Source: an uncultured Verrucomicrobiae bacterium
GTDB lineage: Bacteria > Verrucomicrobiota > Verrucomicrobiia > Palsa-1439
Direction of reading: 5' to 3'
NCBI GenBank assembly: GCA_937927265.1
Contig: CALBCO010000067.1
Coordinates: 1 to 18,505 of the forward strand
Length of the DNA stretch: 18,505 nt
The notes beneath the pieces are model-generated. The model did no database searches. It saw only the letters and a program-made list of their open reading frames with translations, and was not told the DNA's origin. Shown in pieces: positions 7,502-14,458 of this stretch (the stretch's first letter is position 1; the number at the start of each line of letters is the position of its first letter). Both the position numbers and the translations under genes were made by a program.

Positions 7502-8427
7502 TGTGTCTCCGCCGTCAACGCCAGGATTGCCAACGACGTCGTGTACAACCGGCCGCCTCGCCGTTCATCCACACGGTTGCTGTCCGCCGGCCAACCGCCA
7601 TCCAACTCCTGTCGGGTCAACAATAACTGCTGGTCAAAACCTACCCGCGCCTGCGCGCAATAGTAAGCGGCATAATAGAAAAACTCGCTGTCGGCCTGCA
7701 ACGGATGCTCCGCCAACCACCCCACGGCCCGCGCCACGGACGGATCAGCACCACAACCGGCCCAACGCAAACCCATAATTCCTGCCGCCGTGCGGGACTG
7801 ATTCGGCAAGCCCCCTGGCTGATAACCAAATCCCCCGCGGGGATGCTCGCAACGCCGCACATAAGCGGCCGCCTGTTCCATGGCGACCGTCGGCACGCGA
7901 ACACCGGCGGCGTTCGCCGCCCGCAATGCCGCGATCTGCCAGATGCTCACCGACAAATCACTGTCGGTCGAATCGGGATGATACCGCCAACCGCCAGCGT
8001 GAAACTCGCCTTTGGACACTGCCTGCGCTCGCAAAATCACCCCCACCGCATCCCGCAAAGCAATTTGCACCCGCGTCTGCCGTCGCGTCATCCCGGCCAC
8101 TTCAGCCAGCGCCAACGTCGTCAACCCGTGCCCATACATCATCCCCCCCCCGGCCGTGAATGCACCTTCGGCGCCTTGTTGCATCAACAAACGGCGCACC
8201 CCGCGCTCCACCACATCGCCATACCGACCGCGTCCGGGGACTTCACCGGCGGACAACAACGCCAACACCGGCAATGCATTGAGTGCGACGTTCGTACTCC
8301 ATGCCCCATCCGGTTGTTGCTGTGTCGCAAGCCAATGCAGACCGCGCTCCACCGGGGTCGCCGCCAAGCAGAGCGGGCCGACTGCCCCGATACTGAGCAG
8401 AAGAATCAAAACCGTGGGCATTTTCAT
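7477..8427 (-). CDS. Secreted prenyltransferase/squalene-oxidase repeat protein
   Basis: Probably an exported alpha-alpha toroid protein of 316 aa. Residues 1-22 form a signal peptide (MKMPTVLILLLSIGAVGPLCLAA). The rest contains repeated motifs of the terpene cyclase/prenyltransferase-like fold: WLATQQQPDGAWS (32-44), GAEGAF, GGWRYHPDSTDSDLSVSIWQIAALRAA (a strong match), HPRGGFGYQPGG and LDGGWP. Such stand-alone, signal-bearing toroid proteins are common in planctomycetes and verrucomicrobia. Their function is unknown and enzymatic cyclase activity is not implied. The ATG at 8427 overlaps the stop of a 43-residue upstream small ORF (ATGA), suggesting coupled translation. The 3' end overlaps the M23 gene by 25 nt. 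A second Met two codons in could also serve as the start. Confidence 0.85.
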   Translation of the reverse strand: MKMPTVLILLLSIGAVGPLCLAATPVERGLHWLATQQQPDGAWSTNVALNALPVLALLSAGEVPGRGRYGDVVERGVRRLLMQQGAEGAFTAGGGMMYGHGLTTLALAEVAGMTRRQTRVQIALRDAVGVILRAQAVSKGEFHAGGWRYHPDSTDSDLSVSIWQIAALRAANAAGVRVPTVAMEQAAAYVRRCEHPRGGFGYQPGGLPNQSRTAAGIMGLRWAGCGADPSVARAVGWLAEHPLQADSEFFYYAAYYCAQARVGFDQQLLLTRQELDGGWPADSNRVDERRGGRLYTTSLAILALTAETHYLPSTVE

Positions 8428-8555
8428 CTGGCGCAGTCTAACACGCCATTGAACCGGTTCACAACGTTGGGCTGATATTCTTTACCTTCGGCCGGCCGCA
8501 GCGTGAGGAACGGCAACGCCATTGACGGATTCGGCCGGTTAACAAACCACGCCAT
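8424..8555 (-). CDS. Possible 43-aa small protein coupled to the toroid-protein gene
   Basis: A short minus-strand ORF starts ATG GCG TGG TTT at 8555, directly after a purine-rich AGCAGGGGGG that contains a usable Shine-Dalgarno. It ends at TGA 8426-8424, which overlaps the next gene's ATG as ATGA. The peptide begins MAWFVNRPNPSMALPFLT and ends NVVNRFNGVLDCAR, with no signal peptide or recognised domain. By hand, 30 of its 43 sense codons end in G or C, as expected for coding sequence here. It could be a leader peptide, a genuine small protein or chance. It starts 11 nt from palindrome copy 2. Confidence 0.4.
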   Translation of the reverse strand: MAWFVNRPNPSMALPFLTLRPAEGKEYQPNVVNRFNGVLDCAR

Positions 8556-8566
8556 CCCCCCTGCTC

Positions 8567-8590
8567 ATAACCGGACGATCGTCCGGTTAT
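8567..8590. repeat. Dispersed 24-bp perfect palindrome, copy 2
   Basis: Identical to copy 1 over all 24 bases. The left flank is CCCCCCTGCTC (copy 1 also has CCCCCTGCTC nearby) and the right flank AGATCA. It lies 10 nt past the stop of the PaaX-like gene (minus strand) and 11 nt before the small-ORF start on the same strand. It could therefore act as a 3' hairpin for the former or a 5' operator for the latter. Confidence 0.93.
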
Positions 8591-8600
8591 AGATCAACGA

Positions 8601-9371
8601 TCATGACGCCCTCAGTGCACGCGCGCGCTGCCGCGCTGCCTCAAGGAATTCTTCGTGTTTTTGCTGCACCGCCTCACCGCGGTATCCCGGCGGCCACAAC
8701 ACCCGCGGCAAACACGGATCCAACGCGAACGCCTGACGGTACGCTATCCACTCCATCCGCGACACGCGACCGAGATCCCAGAGACTCTTGGCCTTCGACA
8801 CTGCCCCCAATCCACCGGCCGATTCTTCGAGATACCGGGCTTGGCGACGGTGGATCGTCTCAAAATCCCACGCCGCCGTCACCAATTCCGCTGGCGAACT
8901 CAGCAGCAAGCGGTCACCCTCAACGCCGACGAAACACTCCGGCACACCTTCTGTCCGCACCAATTCCCACAATAAGGCCTCCACGTTGTGTGGCCAGATC
9001 CACACGCTTTTCTGCAGTAATCCGAGTTTGCGCGCATGCAACGCGCGCCACAACAGAATCCGCTCCCTGCGCCGTGATTCCGGCAAATCATAGGTCACCA
9101 AGCGCCATTTCCCGTCCCAGGGGCGATGCCATTGCGCAGTGGGAGAGACGGCGCGGACTCGCTCAACAATTTCTGGACGTAACGCAAATCGGGACTCATC
9201 CGCCGCCACAGCCAGACACTGATCCTTCTCCAAACGCCGAAAAATCCGGTACGGATCGCGGCGGGAATCGAGGTTGCGAAAGCCCGCGAGAACCAGTCCG
9301 CAATCCCGCCGAGAAAACACGATGGCCAAGTCCACGATGAACTCGAGCAACTCGCCGTAGTCCACTTTCAT
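8601..9371 (-). CDS. PaaX-family transcriptional regulator-like protein
   Basis: A 256-aa protein with the PaaX layout. An N-terminal winged-helix-like region covers about 1-75 (RDPYRIFRRLEKDQCLAVAAD). The central ferredoxin-like, Cas2-related domain covers about 85-160, with WDGKWRLVTYDLPESRRRER and GLLQKSVWIWPHN. The C-terminal helical domain carries the PaaX signature DPCLPRVLWPPGYRGEAV followed by a helix to the end. The founding PaaX represses phenylacetate catabolism in response to phenylacetyl-CoA. No paa genes are present, so the target here is unknown. GCTGAGGG lies 4 nt upstream of the ATG at 9371 and supports that start. It sits between palindrome copies 2 and 3. The central domain can be mistaken for Cas2, but no CRISPR array or other cas gene is present. 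Confidence 0.75.
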   Translation of the reverse strand: MKVDYGELLEFIVDLAIVFSRRDCGLVLAGFRNLDSRRDPYRIFRRLEKDQCLAVAADESRFALRPEIVERVRAVSPTAQWHRPWDGKWRLVTYDLPESRRRERILLWRALHARKLGLLQKSVWIWPHNVEALLWELVRTEGVPECFVGVEGDRLLLSSPAELVTAAWDFETIHRRQARYLEESAGGLGAVSKAKSLWDLGRVSRMEWIAYRQAFALDPCLPRVLWPPGYRGEAVQQKHEEFLEAARQRARALRAS

Positions 9372-9423
9372 GGACCCTCAGCCTACCATCTGCGCCCAAG
9401 GGAAGCAATCACGACCTTTGCTT

Positions 9424-9447
9424 ATAACCGGACGATCGTCCGGTTAT
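9424..9447. repeat. Dispersed 24-bp perfect palindrome, copy 3
   Basis: Identical to the other copies. The left flank CCTTTGCTT resembles the CCTTTGCTC of copy 1; the right flank is AGATTCA. Its right edge overlaps bioD: the minus-strand TAA stop of bioD (9446-9444) is formed by bases of the palindrome. It lies 52 nt upstream of the PaaX-like start. Confidence 0.93.
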
Positions 9448-10100
9448 AGATTCAGGCGTCGAAGAAGGGTGCGCTGTGCTGGCGCGGTGAGGGCGGACGC
9501 TTGAAACGGGATCACTCCCAGCAGAGGGACTCCACATAACAGCGGCACTTCCCGCACGTTGGTACGCTCGGCAAGACCACGACGACCAGTCGTGTCGTTC
9601 AGGACAATGCCAGCGACTTTCAACCCGAAAGCATGGGCCTGCCGCACCGTGAGCAGGGTGTGGTTGATCGTGCCCAAGCCAAGCCGTGCGACAATCACCA
9701 CCGGCAAGGCCAAATCTCGCGCCAGGTTCGCCATAAAGTAACCGCGCCGAATCGGCACGAGTAGGCCGCCGGCACCTTCGACAAGTACCGGATCGTAATC
9801 AGCAATCAGTGCTTGGTAGCTCGTCAACACCTTTCGCAAATCAATGCGCCGGTGTTCAAGCCGGGCGGCGACGTTTGGCGCAAGCGAGTGGCGCAGATAG
9901 ACTGGGTTGATCAGGTTCAGCGGAACTTCGCGGTTCATCAGTTGCCAGTATTGCCGGGCATCCTCGCGGCCACCGGGGCCGCAGGCAATCGGCTTGAAGC
10001 CGGCCGCTTTGATTCCACGACGACGAAGTTCGGCCAGCAGCAGCGCAGTCACATAGGTCTTGCCCACGCCGGTATCGGTGCCGGTAATGAAGAAGTTCAT
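9444..10100 (-). CDS. bioD: Dethiobiotin synthetase
   Basis: ATP-dependent enzyme that closes the ureido ring of 7,8-diaminopelargonate with CO2, the penultimate step of biotin synthesis. The 218-aa length is normal. It has the P-loop GTDTGVGKTYV (7-17), AAGFKPIACG with Lys37 or Lys36 at the substrate site, VEGAGGLLVPI (107-117), and GLGTINHTLLTVR followed by GIVLND, the nucleotide base region. It is the only biotin gene in the window and sits downstream of priA with a 4-nt ATGA overlap, so translation is probably coupled. Its stop codon is made by palindrome copy 3, so the repeat either inserted at, or has been fixed as, the 3' end of this unit. Confidence 0.95.
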   Translation of the reverse strand: MNFFITGTDTGVGKTYVTALLLAELRRRGIKAAGFKPIACGPGGREDARQYWQLMNREVPLNLINPVYLRHSLAPNVAARLEHRRIDLRKVLTSYQALIADYDPVLVEGAGGLLVPIRRGYFMANLARDLALPVVIVARLGLGTINHTLLTVRQAHAFGLKVAGIVLNDTTGRRGLAERTNVREVPLLCGVPLLGVIPFQASALTAPAQRTLLRRLNL

Positions 10101-12304
10101 AGGAGCGATAACGGGTCCACGTCCACGCTGATATTCACATCGGGCGGGGGCCGGGTTTGGTCAAGGACTCGGCGGATGGCTTCGGTCAGTTTCATAATTT
10201 GTTCGCTGCGAAGCATGATCTGGAAACGGTATTGGTTTTGGATACGGGCCAACGGGGCCGGCGTCGGTCCGCCCATGCGGACGGGCAGGTTCGCGGTTGC
10301 GCTGGCGAGTTTCTTGGCCAGGAGGTCGGCCACGAATTTTGCTTTCTCTTCGCTGCGGCTGCGGATGGTGAGCGCCACTAAGCGGGTGAAGGGGGGGTAT
10401 CGGAGTTCTTCGCGGCATTCGATTTCCTGTTCGTAGAAGCCGAGGTAGTCGTGTTGCCGGGCAAACTGCAAGGCCGGGTGAAATGGGGTGAAACTCTGGA
10501 CGACGACTTCGCCGGCCACATCGCCCCGACCGGCGCGCCCGGCGACTTGGACGAGGAGTTGAAAGGTGCGTTCAGCAGCGCGGAAATCCGGCAGGTGCAG
10601 CGCCATGTCGGCGTGAATGATGCCAACCAACGTGACGTTCGGGAAATGCAGCCCTTTGGCAATCATTTGGGTGCCGACGAGAATATCAATTTTGCCCACG
10701 CGGAAAGCGCTGAGGATTTCGCGGTAGAGCAATTTTTTGGTCATCATGTCGGAGTCCATCCGCTGCACTCGTGCTTGGGGGAACGCCTTTTGAATGGCGA
10801 CCTCGACTTTTTCGGTCCCCATGCCGGAGTAACGGATAGCCGGATCGCGGCATTCGGGGCAGACCTTCGGCACGTGCGTCACATGGCCGCAAAGGTGACA
10901 GACCAATTGCTCCGCTTTACGGTGGTAGGTGAGAGTGACGGAACAATTCGGGCACCGCGCGACATAGCCGCATTTGGGGCAGAAACAATGCGTCGCGTAG
11001 CCGCGCCGGTTCAGGAAGAGAATCACCTGCTCGCTTTTGTCGAGCCGCGCCTGAATGGCGTCGCGCAGCCGGTAAGACATCACGTATAACCCTTTGGCGC
11101 GGATGATTTCCTTGCGCATGTCCACGACGCGCATCACGGGCATCTGGCGGTGGTCAATCCGTTGCGGCAGGGAAGCCAGGATGTATCGGCCGCGACGGGC
11201 GTTGTAGTAGGACTCCAACGACGGCGTGGCCGAACCGAGCACCACGGCAGCGTGTTCAAGTTTGCCGCGCATGACAGCCAGGTCGCGGGCGTTGTAGCGC
11301 GGGGCTTCCTCTTGTTTGTAGGAGTTCTCGTGTTCCTCGTCCACAACGATCAACCCCAACGCCCGCACTGGCGCAAAGACGGCAGAGCGCGCACCGATGA
11401 CGATGTGTGATTCGCCGTTGTGAATCTTGTGCCATTGGTCGTGCCGCTCACCGGCGCTGAGATGACTATGAAGCACGGTGATTTGCTGGTGGGGGAAGCG
11501 GGCGCGGAAGCGTTCGACCGTTTGGGGCGTCAGTGAAATTTCGGGCACGAGCACGATGGAATCTTTCCCTTGCCGGAGCGTGTATTCGATGGCCTGCAAA
11601 TAGATTTCAGTCTTGCCGCTGCCGGTCACGCCATGAAGCAGGATGGGAGCTTGGGGATGACGGATGGCGGATTGACAAAGTTCGAGTGCCTTCTGCTGGT
11701 CGGGCGTCAGCGGTAACGGCTCGGTGGGTAGAAAAACTTCGCCGCCGAACGGGTCGCGTTCTTCGATGTGTTCGACCAACTCCAACAGTCCTTTGTCGGC
11801 CATGCGTTTGATGGTGCCGGCATCGGTGTTGGCGGCGCGCGCGAGTTTGGCGGCGAACATGCCGCCCGTGTCGCGCAGGATTTGCAGGACTTGGGCTTGT
11901 TTGGGTGCGCGTTTCGGGGCGACAGCATCCTTGCGTGGCCTGGCGTAGAGTCGTTCCTGCCAACTGATTTTGGCTTTGCGGACGACTTCCGGCAAGGCGC
12001 ATTTGACGCACAACTCGACCGGGCAACAGTAATACCGGCTCATCCACCGAGTCAGTTCGAGAATCGTGTCGCTGAGCAACGGTTTCTGGCCGACGACTTC
12101 AGCGATCTCCTTGAGCTTGGCGAACGCGGACGATTCGGCGAGGCCGACAACGTAGCCTTGGGTGACGGTCCGCCCAAACGGCACCCGCACCCGCGAGCCG
12201 ACGCGAACCTGACCGGCCAACGTTGCCGGGATCCGGTAATCAAACTCCCGGTCAAGTGCGAGGTCCACGACCACTTTGGCAATGGTGTTGCTCACCGCCG
12301 GCAT
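10097..12304 (-). CDS. priA: Primosomal replication-restart helicase PriA
   Basis: Superfamily 2 3'-5' DNA helicase that recognises stalled forks and reloads the replisome. From the ATG at 12304 it is 735 aa. The N-terminal 3'-DNA-binding domain begins KVVVDLALDREFDYRIP. A winged-helix region follows. The helicase core has Walker A GVTGSGKT (225-232), DEEH (322-325) and GSATPS. The eight zinc-binding cysteines are at about 442, 445, 451, 454, 469, 472, 482 and 485. Motif VI is QVAGRAGRGD (586-595). An in-frame GTG at 12343 would add 13 unconserved residues and abut palindrome copy 4; the ATG fits the family start better. bioD follows with an ATGA overlap. It diverges from fba. Confidence 0.96.
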   Translation of the reverse strand: MPAVSNTIAKVVVDLALDREFDYRIPATLAGQVRVGSRVRVPFGRTVTQGYVVGLAESSAFAKLKEIAEVVGQKPLLSDTILELTRWMSRYYCCPVELCVKCALPEVVRKAKISWQERLYARPRKDAVAPKRAPKQAQVLQILRDTGGMFAAKLARAANTDAGTIKRMADKGLLELVEHIEERDPFGGEVFLPTEPLPLTPDQQKALELCQSAIRHPQAPILLHGVTGSGKTEIYLQAIEYTLRQGKDSIVLVPEISLTPQTVERFRARFPHQQITVLHSHLSAGERHDQWHKIHNGESHIVIGARSAVFAPVRALGLIVVDEEHENSYKQEEAPRYNARDLAVMRGKLEHAAVVLGSATPSLESYYNARRGRYILASLPQRIDHRQMPVMRVVDMRKEIIRAKGLYVMSYRLRDAIQARLDKSEQVILFLNRRGYATHCFCPKCGYVARCPNCSVTLTYHRKAEQLVCHLCGHVTHVPKVCPECRDPAIRYSGMGTEKVEVAIQKAFPQARVQRMDSDMMTKKLLYREILSAFRVGKIDILVGTQMIAKGLHFPNVTLVGIIHADMALHLPDFRAAERTFQLLVQVAGRAGRGDVAGEVVVQSFTPFHPALQFARQHDYLGFYEQEIECREELRYPPFTRLVALTIRSRSEEKAKFVADLLAKKLASATANLPVRMGGPTPAPLARIQNQYRFQIMLRSEQIMKLTEAIRRVLDQTRPPPDVNISVDVDPLSLL

Positions 12305-12350
12305 CTTAGCGGGCGCTGCAACGGATGCGAAGCGGGATTTCACATCGTCT

Positions 12351-12374
12351 ATAACCGGACGATCGTCCGGTTAT
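12351..12374. repeat. Dispersed 24-bp perfect palindrome, copy 4
   Basis: Identical over 24 bases, and here extended to a 30-bp perfect palindrome (12348-12377, TCT...AGA). The right flank AGATCA matches copy 2. Unlike the other copies it lies in a divergent region, 46 nt upstream of the priA ATG and about 120 nt upstream of fba, where a 3'-end role is impossible for both neighbours. Confidence 0.93.
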
Positions 12375-12422
12375 AGATCATGCACTGCGGATGCACAGCG
12401 TGGGAATCAGCGGAAATCGGGG

Positions 12423-12452
12423 TTGACGGCGGGGGGCTGGGTCTCGTAGTGT
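12423..12452 (+). promoter_or_regulatory. Weak candidate promoter of fba
   Basis: TTGACG at 12423-12428 is a good -35 element. The best -10 match at suitable distance is TAGTGT at 12447-12452 (18-bp spacer), which is poor. The transcript would carry a leader of about 37 nt before the fba start. The rest of the 12375-12495 gap shows no ORF or hairpin that I can support. Confidence 0.3.
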
Positions 12453-12495
12453 TCGCGCCTCAGTATGCGGTAACCCGATTAGAGAGGATAACAAC

Positions 12496-13452
12496 ATGAT
12501 TGTCACAACTGCTCAACTGTTCAAACTGGCCTATGGCAGGTACGCCATCGGGGCCTACAACATCAATAACCTCGAACAGACCGTTGGTCTGTTCAAAGGC
12601 AACCTCGCCAGCAAAGCGCCGTTCATCATCCAGATCAGCAAAGGCGCGCGCAAGTATTCCGACAAGCGTTTCCTCGAAGGGATGATCCGCGCCGCCGAGG
12701 AGGTCTTTCCCGAAGCCGTGTTTGCCGTGCATCTCGACCACGGCGATGAAGAGACCTGTTACGACTGCATCAAGTCAGGCTTCTATAGCTCGGTGATGAT
12801 TGACGCCAGTCATTACGAGTTTGAGCAAAATGTCGCCATCACCCAACGCGTGGTGGACGCCGCCCACGCCAAGGGTATTTCGGTGGAAGCCGAACTAGGT
12901 CAACTCGGTGGCGTTGAAGAAGATGTTGTTGGCTCAGTCAAACTCACCGACCCGGATCAGGCCGTGGAGTTTGTGAAACGCACCACCTGCGATTCCTTGG
13001 CGGTGGCGATCGGTACCAGCCACGGTGCGTTCAAGTTCAAGGCCGAACCCGGCAAGAAACTCGGACTTCACTTCGAGGTGGTTGAGAAGATCAAGGCGAA
13101 GTTGCCGGGTTTTCCGATGGTGTTGCACGGCAGCAGCAGTGTGCCGAAGAGCGAAGTGGATCGCATCAACGCCGCCGGTGGAAAGATTAAAGACTCATCG
13201 GGCGTACCCGAAGAGGATTTGGCCAAAGCTGGCAAGATGGGCGTCTGTAAGGTGAACATTGACACCGATGGGCGGCTGGTCTGGACGCGAGTGCATCGGG
13301 AATTCTTCCGCGACAAGCCCGACAAGTTCGACTTGCGCGACGTCGGCGTGATCTTCATGGAAGAATATGCAAAGATGATCGCGGGCAAGAATCAGATGCT
13401 CGGCAGCGCCGGTCACCTCGACGAAGTTCGCGCTGCTCTCAGCAAGAAGTAA
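12496..13452 (+). CDS. fba: Class II fructose-bisphosphate aldolase
   Basis: Zinc-dependent aldolase that interconverts fructose 1,6-bisphosphate with dihydroxyacetone phosphate and glyceraldehyde 3-phosphate in glycolysis/gluconeogenesis. The 318-aa protein has YAIGAYNINNLEQT at the N terminus. HLDHGD (79-84) carries the base Asp81 and zinc ligand His82. EAELGQLGG (131-139) contributes a metal-site Glu. GTSHGAF holds zinc ligand His176, VLHGSSS His211, and NIDTDGR (254-260) the phosphate and specificity region. Tagatose- or ketose-bisphosphate specificity is possible within this family but FBP is most likely. GAGAGG at 12482-12487 is 8 nt before the ATG. It is a single gene ended by a strong terminator. 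Codon use is less C-rich than deoC to the left. Confidence 0.93.
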   Translation: MIVTTAQLFKLAYGRYAIGAYNINNLEQTVGLFKGNLASKAPFIIQISKGARKYSDKRFLEGMIRAAEEVFPEAVFAVHLDHGDEETCYDCIKSGFYSSVMIDASHYEFEQNVAITQRVVDAAHAKGISVEAELGQLGGVEEDVVGSVKLTDPDQAVEFVKRTTCDSLAVAIGTSHGAFKFKAEPGKKLGLHFEVVEKIKAKLPGFPMVLHGSSSVPKSEVDRINAAGGKIKDSSGVPEEDLAKAGKMGVCKVNIDTDGRLVWTRVHREFFRDKPDKFDLRDVGVIFMEEYAKMIAGKNQMLGSAGHLDEVRAALSKK

Positions 13453-13469
13453 AAAAGATTCACCCCACA

Positions 13470-13502
13470 GAGGTCCGGGAGTTGTTCCCGGACCTCTTTT
13501 TT
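13470..13502 (+). terminator. Intrinsic terminator after fba
   Basis: An 11-bp perfect GC-rich stem, GAGGTCCGGGA / TCCCGGACCTC (13470-13480 with 13486-13496), has a 5-nt loop GTTGT and six T at 13497-13502. It starts 17 nt after the fba stop. The T-run touches the stop codon of the opposing HtrA-like gene. On the minus strand the T-run (complement of A 13451-13456) is 13 nt from the stem, so efficient termination is expected mainly for fba. Confidence 0.93.
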
Positions 13503-14458
13503 CAGCGGGCACCGGCGGTCACGGTCAGTTCCACGGGCTGGCCTCCGCGGTGGATGGTGAAGCTCAGCCGTTCGCCCGCCCGATGAAAGAACATGGCATG
13601 GAGCACATCGGCCGTGGTTCGCACCTCGTGGTCGCCGATGCGCACAACCACATCGCCCTCACGAAACCCGGCCAGGGCTGCAGGCGCGTTCGTGGCCAGA
13701 CCGGCAACAACCACTTGCCGGTCGGTATCACGGATTTGCAACCCAACCCAGGCATAGCGGACTTCGCCGAATTGCTTAAGATCCGCATAGATCCGCCGCA
13801 GTGCTTTGGCGGGGAGAATCGAGGATTGATCGTCACTGTGTCTGGCGACGGCCAACCCGACGAGTTCGCCGCGCGCATTCAGGACCGGCCCTCCCCCCTG
13901 CCCCGGTGCCAACCGGCAACTAGCCCGCAGATGCGTGGTCGGCAACGCGCGGCGGCCGCAATAGCTGTCGAAACCGGTCACAAACCCCACCATGGGGGCA
14001 CTGGGCAAGTTGCGGGGAAAACCAATGACCACCACGAGCGCGCCGATTTGCAGTTCATCGGAGTCGCCAAACGACAAGGACGGAAACGAGCCGTCCACCT
14101 GCAACAGCGCGACATTGCTCACCGGGTCGCGGCCGAGGACGCGCGCGTTCACGCGCTGGCCGCCGGCATCAATCCAGCACAGGTCAGCCTCTTCGACCAC
14201 GGAGGCCGCCGTGAGTAAATGGCCGGTGTCTTCGACAAAAAAACCCGTGCCCACCGCATGCAACGGACGCACGCGCACATCCGTGGGCTGGGGACAGCGT
14301 TCCGCGTGGACTTTGACCACCGCCGGGGCGGCCGTCTCGAAAAGCGACCGCACCTCGCGGTCCACCAGTTCGAGAGTGGAGGCAGCGCAGCCAGCACCGT
14401 ACCCCAAAAGACAACCGCAGAACAGGAGCACGTTAAAACTGAACGTTCGGCCCATCAT
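13502..14458 (-). CDS. HtrA/DegS-like trypsin-fold PDZ protein, catalytically dead
   Basis: Probable exported or membrane-tethered protein of 318 aa with a hydrophobic N-terminal signal (about 7-27). The trypsin-like domain covers about 35-230 and one PDZ domain about 235-316 (YAWVGLQI start, APAALAGFREGDVVVRIGDHEV core). The fold blocks of HtrA proteases are clear but every triad position is changed. HLLTAASVV has Ser86 where TNAHVV has His. DPVSNVALLQV has Asn115 where the family has Asp. GQGGGPVLN has Gly188 where GNSGGP has Ser. It is therefore predicted to bind but not cleave. Last gene of an operon with sigma and anti-sigma genes; its start overlaps the anti-sigma 3' end by 26 nt. A sensor, scaffold or inhibitor role for the sigma pathway is inferred. 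Confidence 0.85.
   Translation of the reverse strand: MMGRTFSFNVLLFCGCLLGYGAGCAASTLELVDREVRSLFETAAPAVVKVHAERCPQPTDVRVRPLHAVGTGFFVEDTGHLLTAASVVEEADLCWIDAGGQRVNARVLGRDPVSNVALLQVDGSFPSLSFGDSDELQIGALVVVIGFPRNLPSAPMVGFVTGFDSYCGRRALPTTHLRASCRLAPGQGGGPVLNARGELVGLAVARHSDDQSSILPAKALRRIYADLKQFGEVRYAWVGLQIRDTDRQVVVAGLATNAPAALAGFREGDVVVRIGDHEVRTTADVLHAMFFHRAGERLSFTIHRGGQPVELTVTAGAR

Noticed and set aside
8601..9371. Cas2-like domain suggesting a CRISPR locus
   Set aside because: The full layout, with N-terminal HTH-like region and C-terminal DPxLP motif, is PaaX, which shares the Cas2 fold. No repeat-spacer array or other cas gene is present.
4398..12374. The four palindromes as CRISPR repeats or tandem array
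   Set aside because: They are kilobases apart and separated by genes, with no regular spacing.
13451..13502. Bidirectional terminator between fba and the HtrA-like gene
   Set aside because: The stem is shared, but on the minus strand the T-run is 13 nt away from the stem, too far for an efficient intrinsic terminator.
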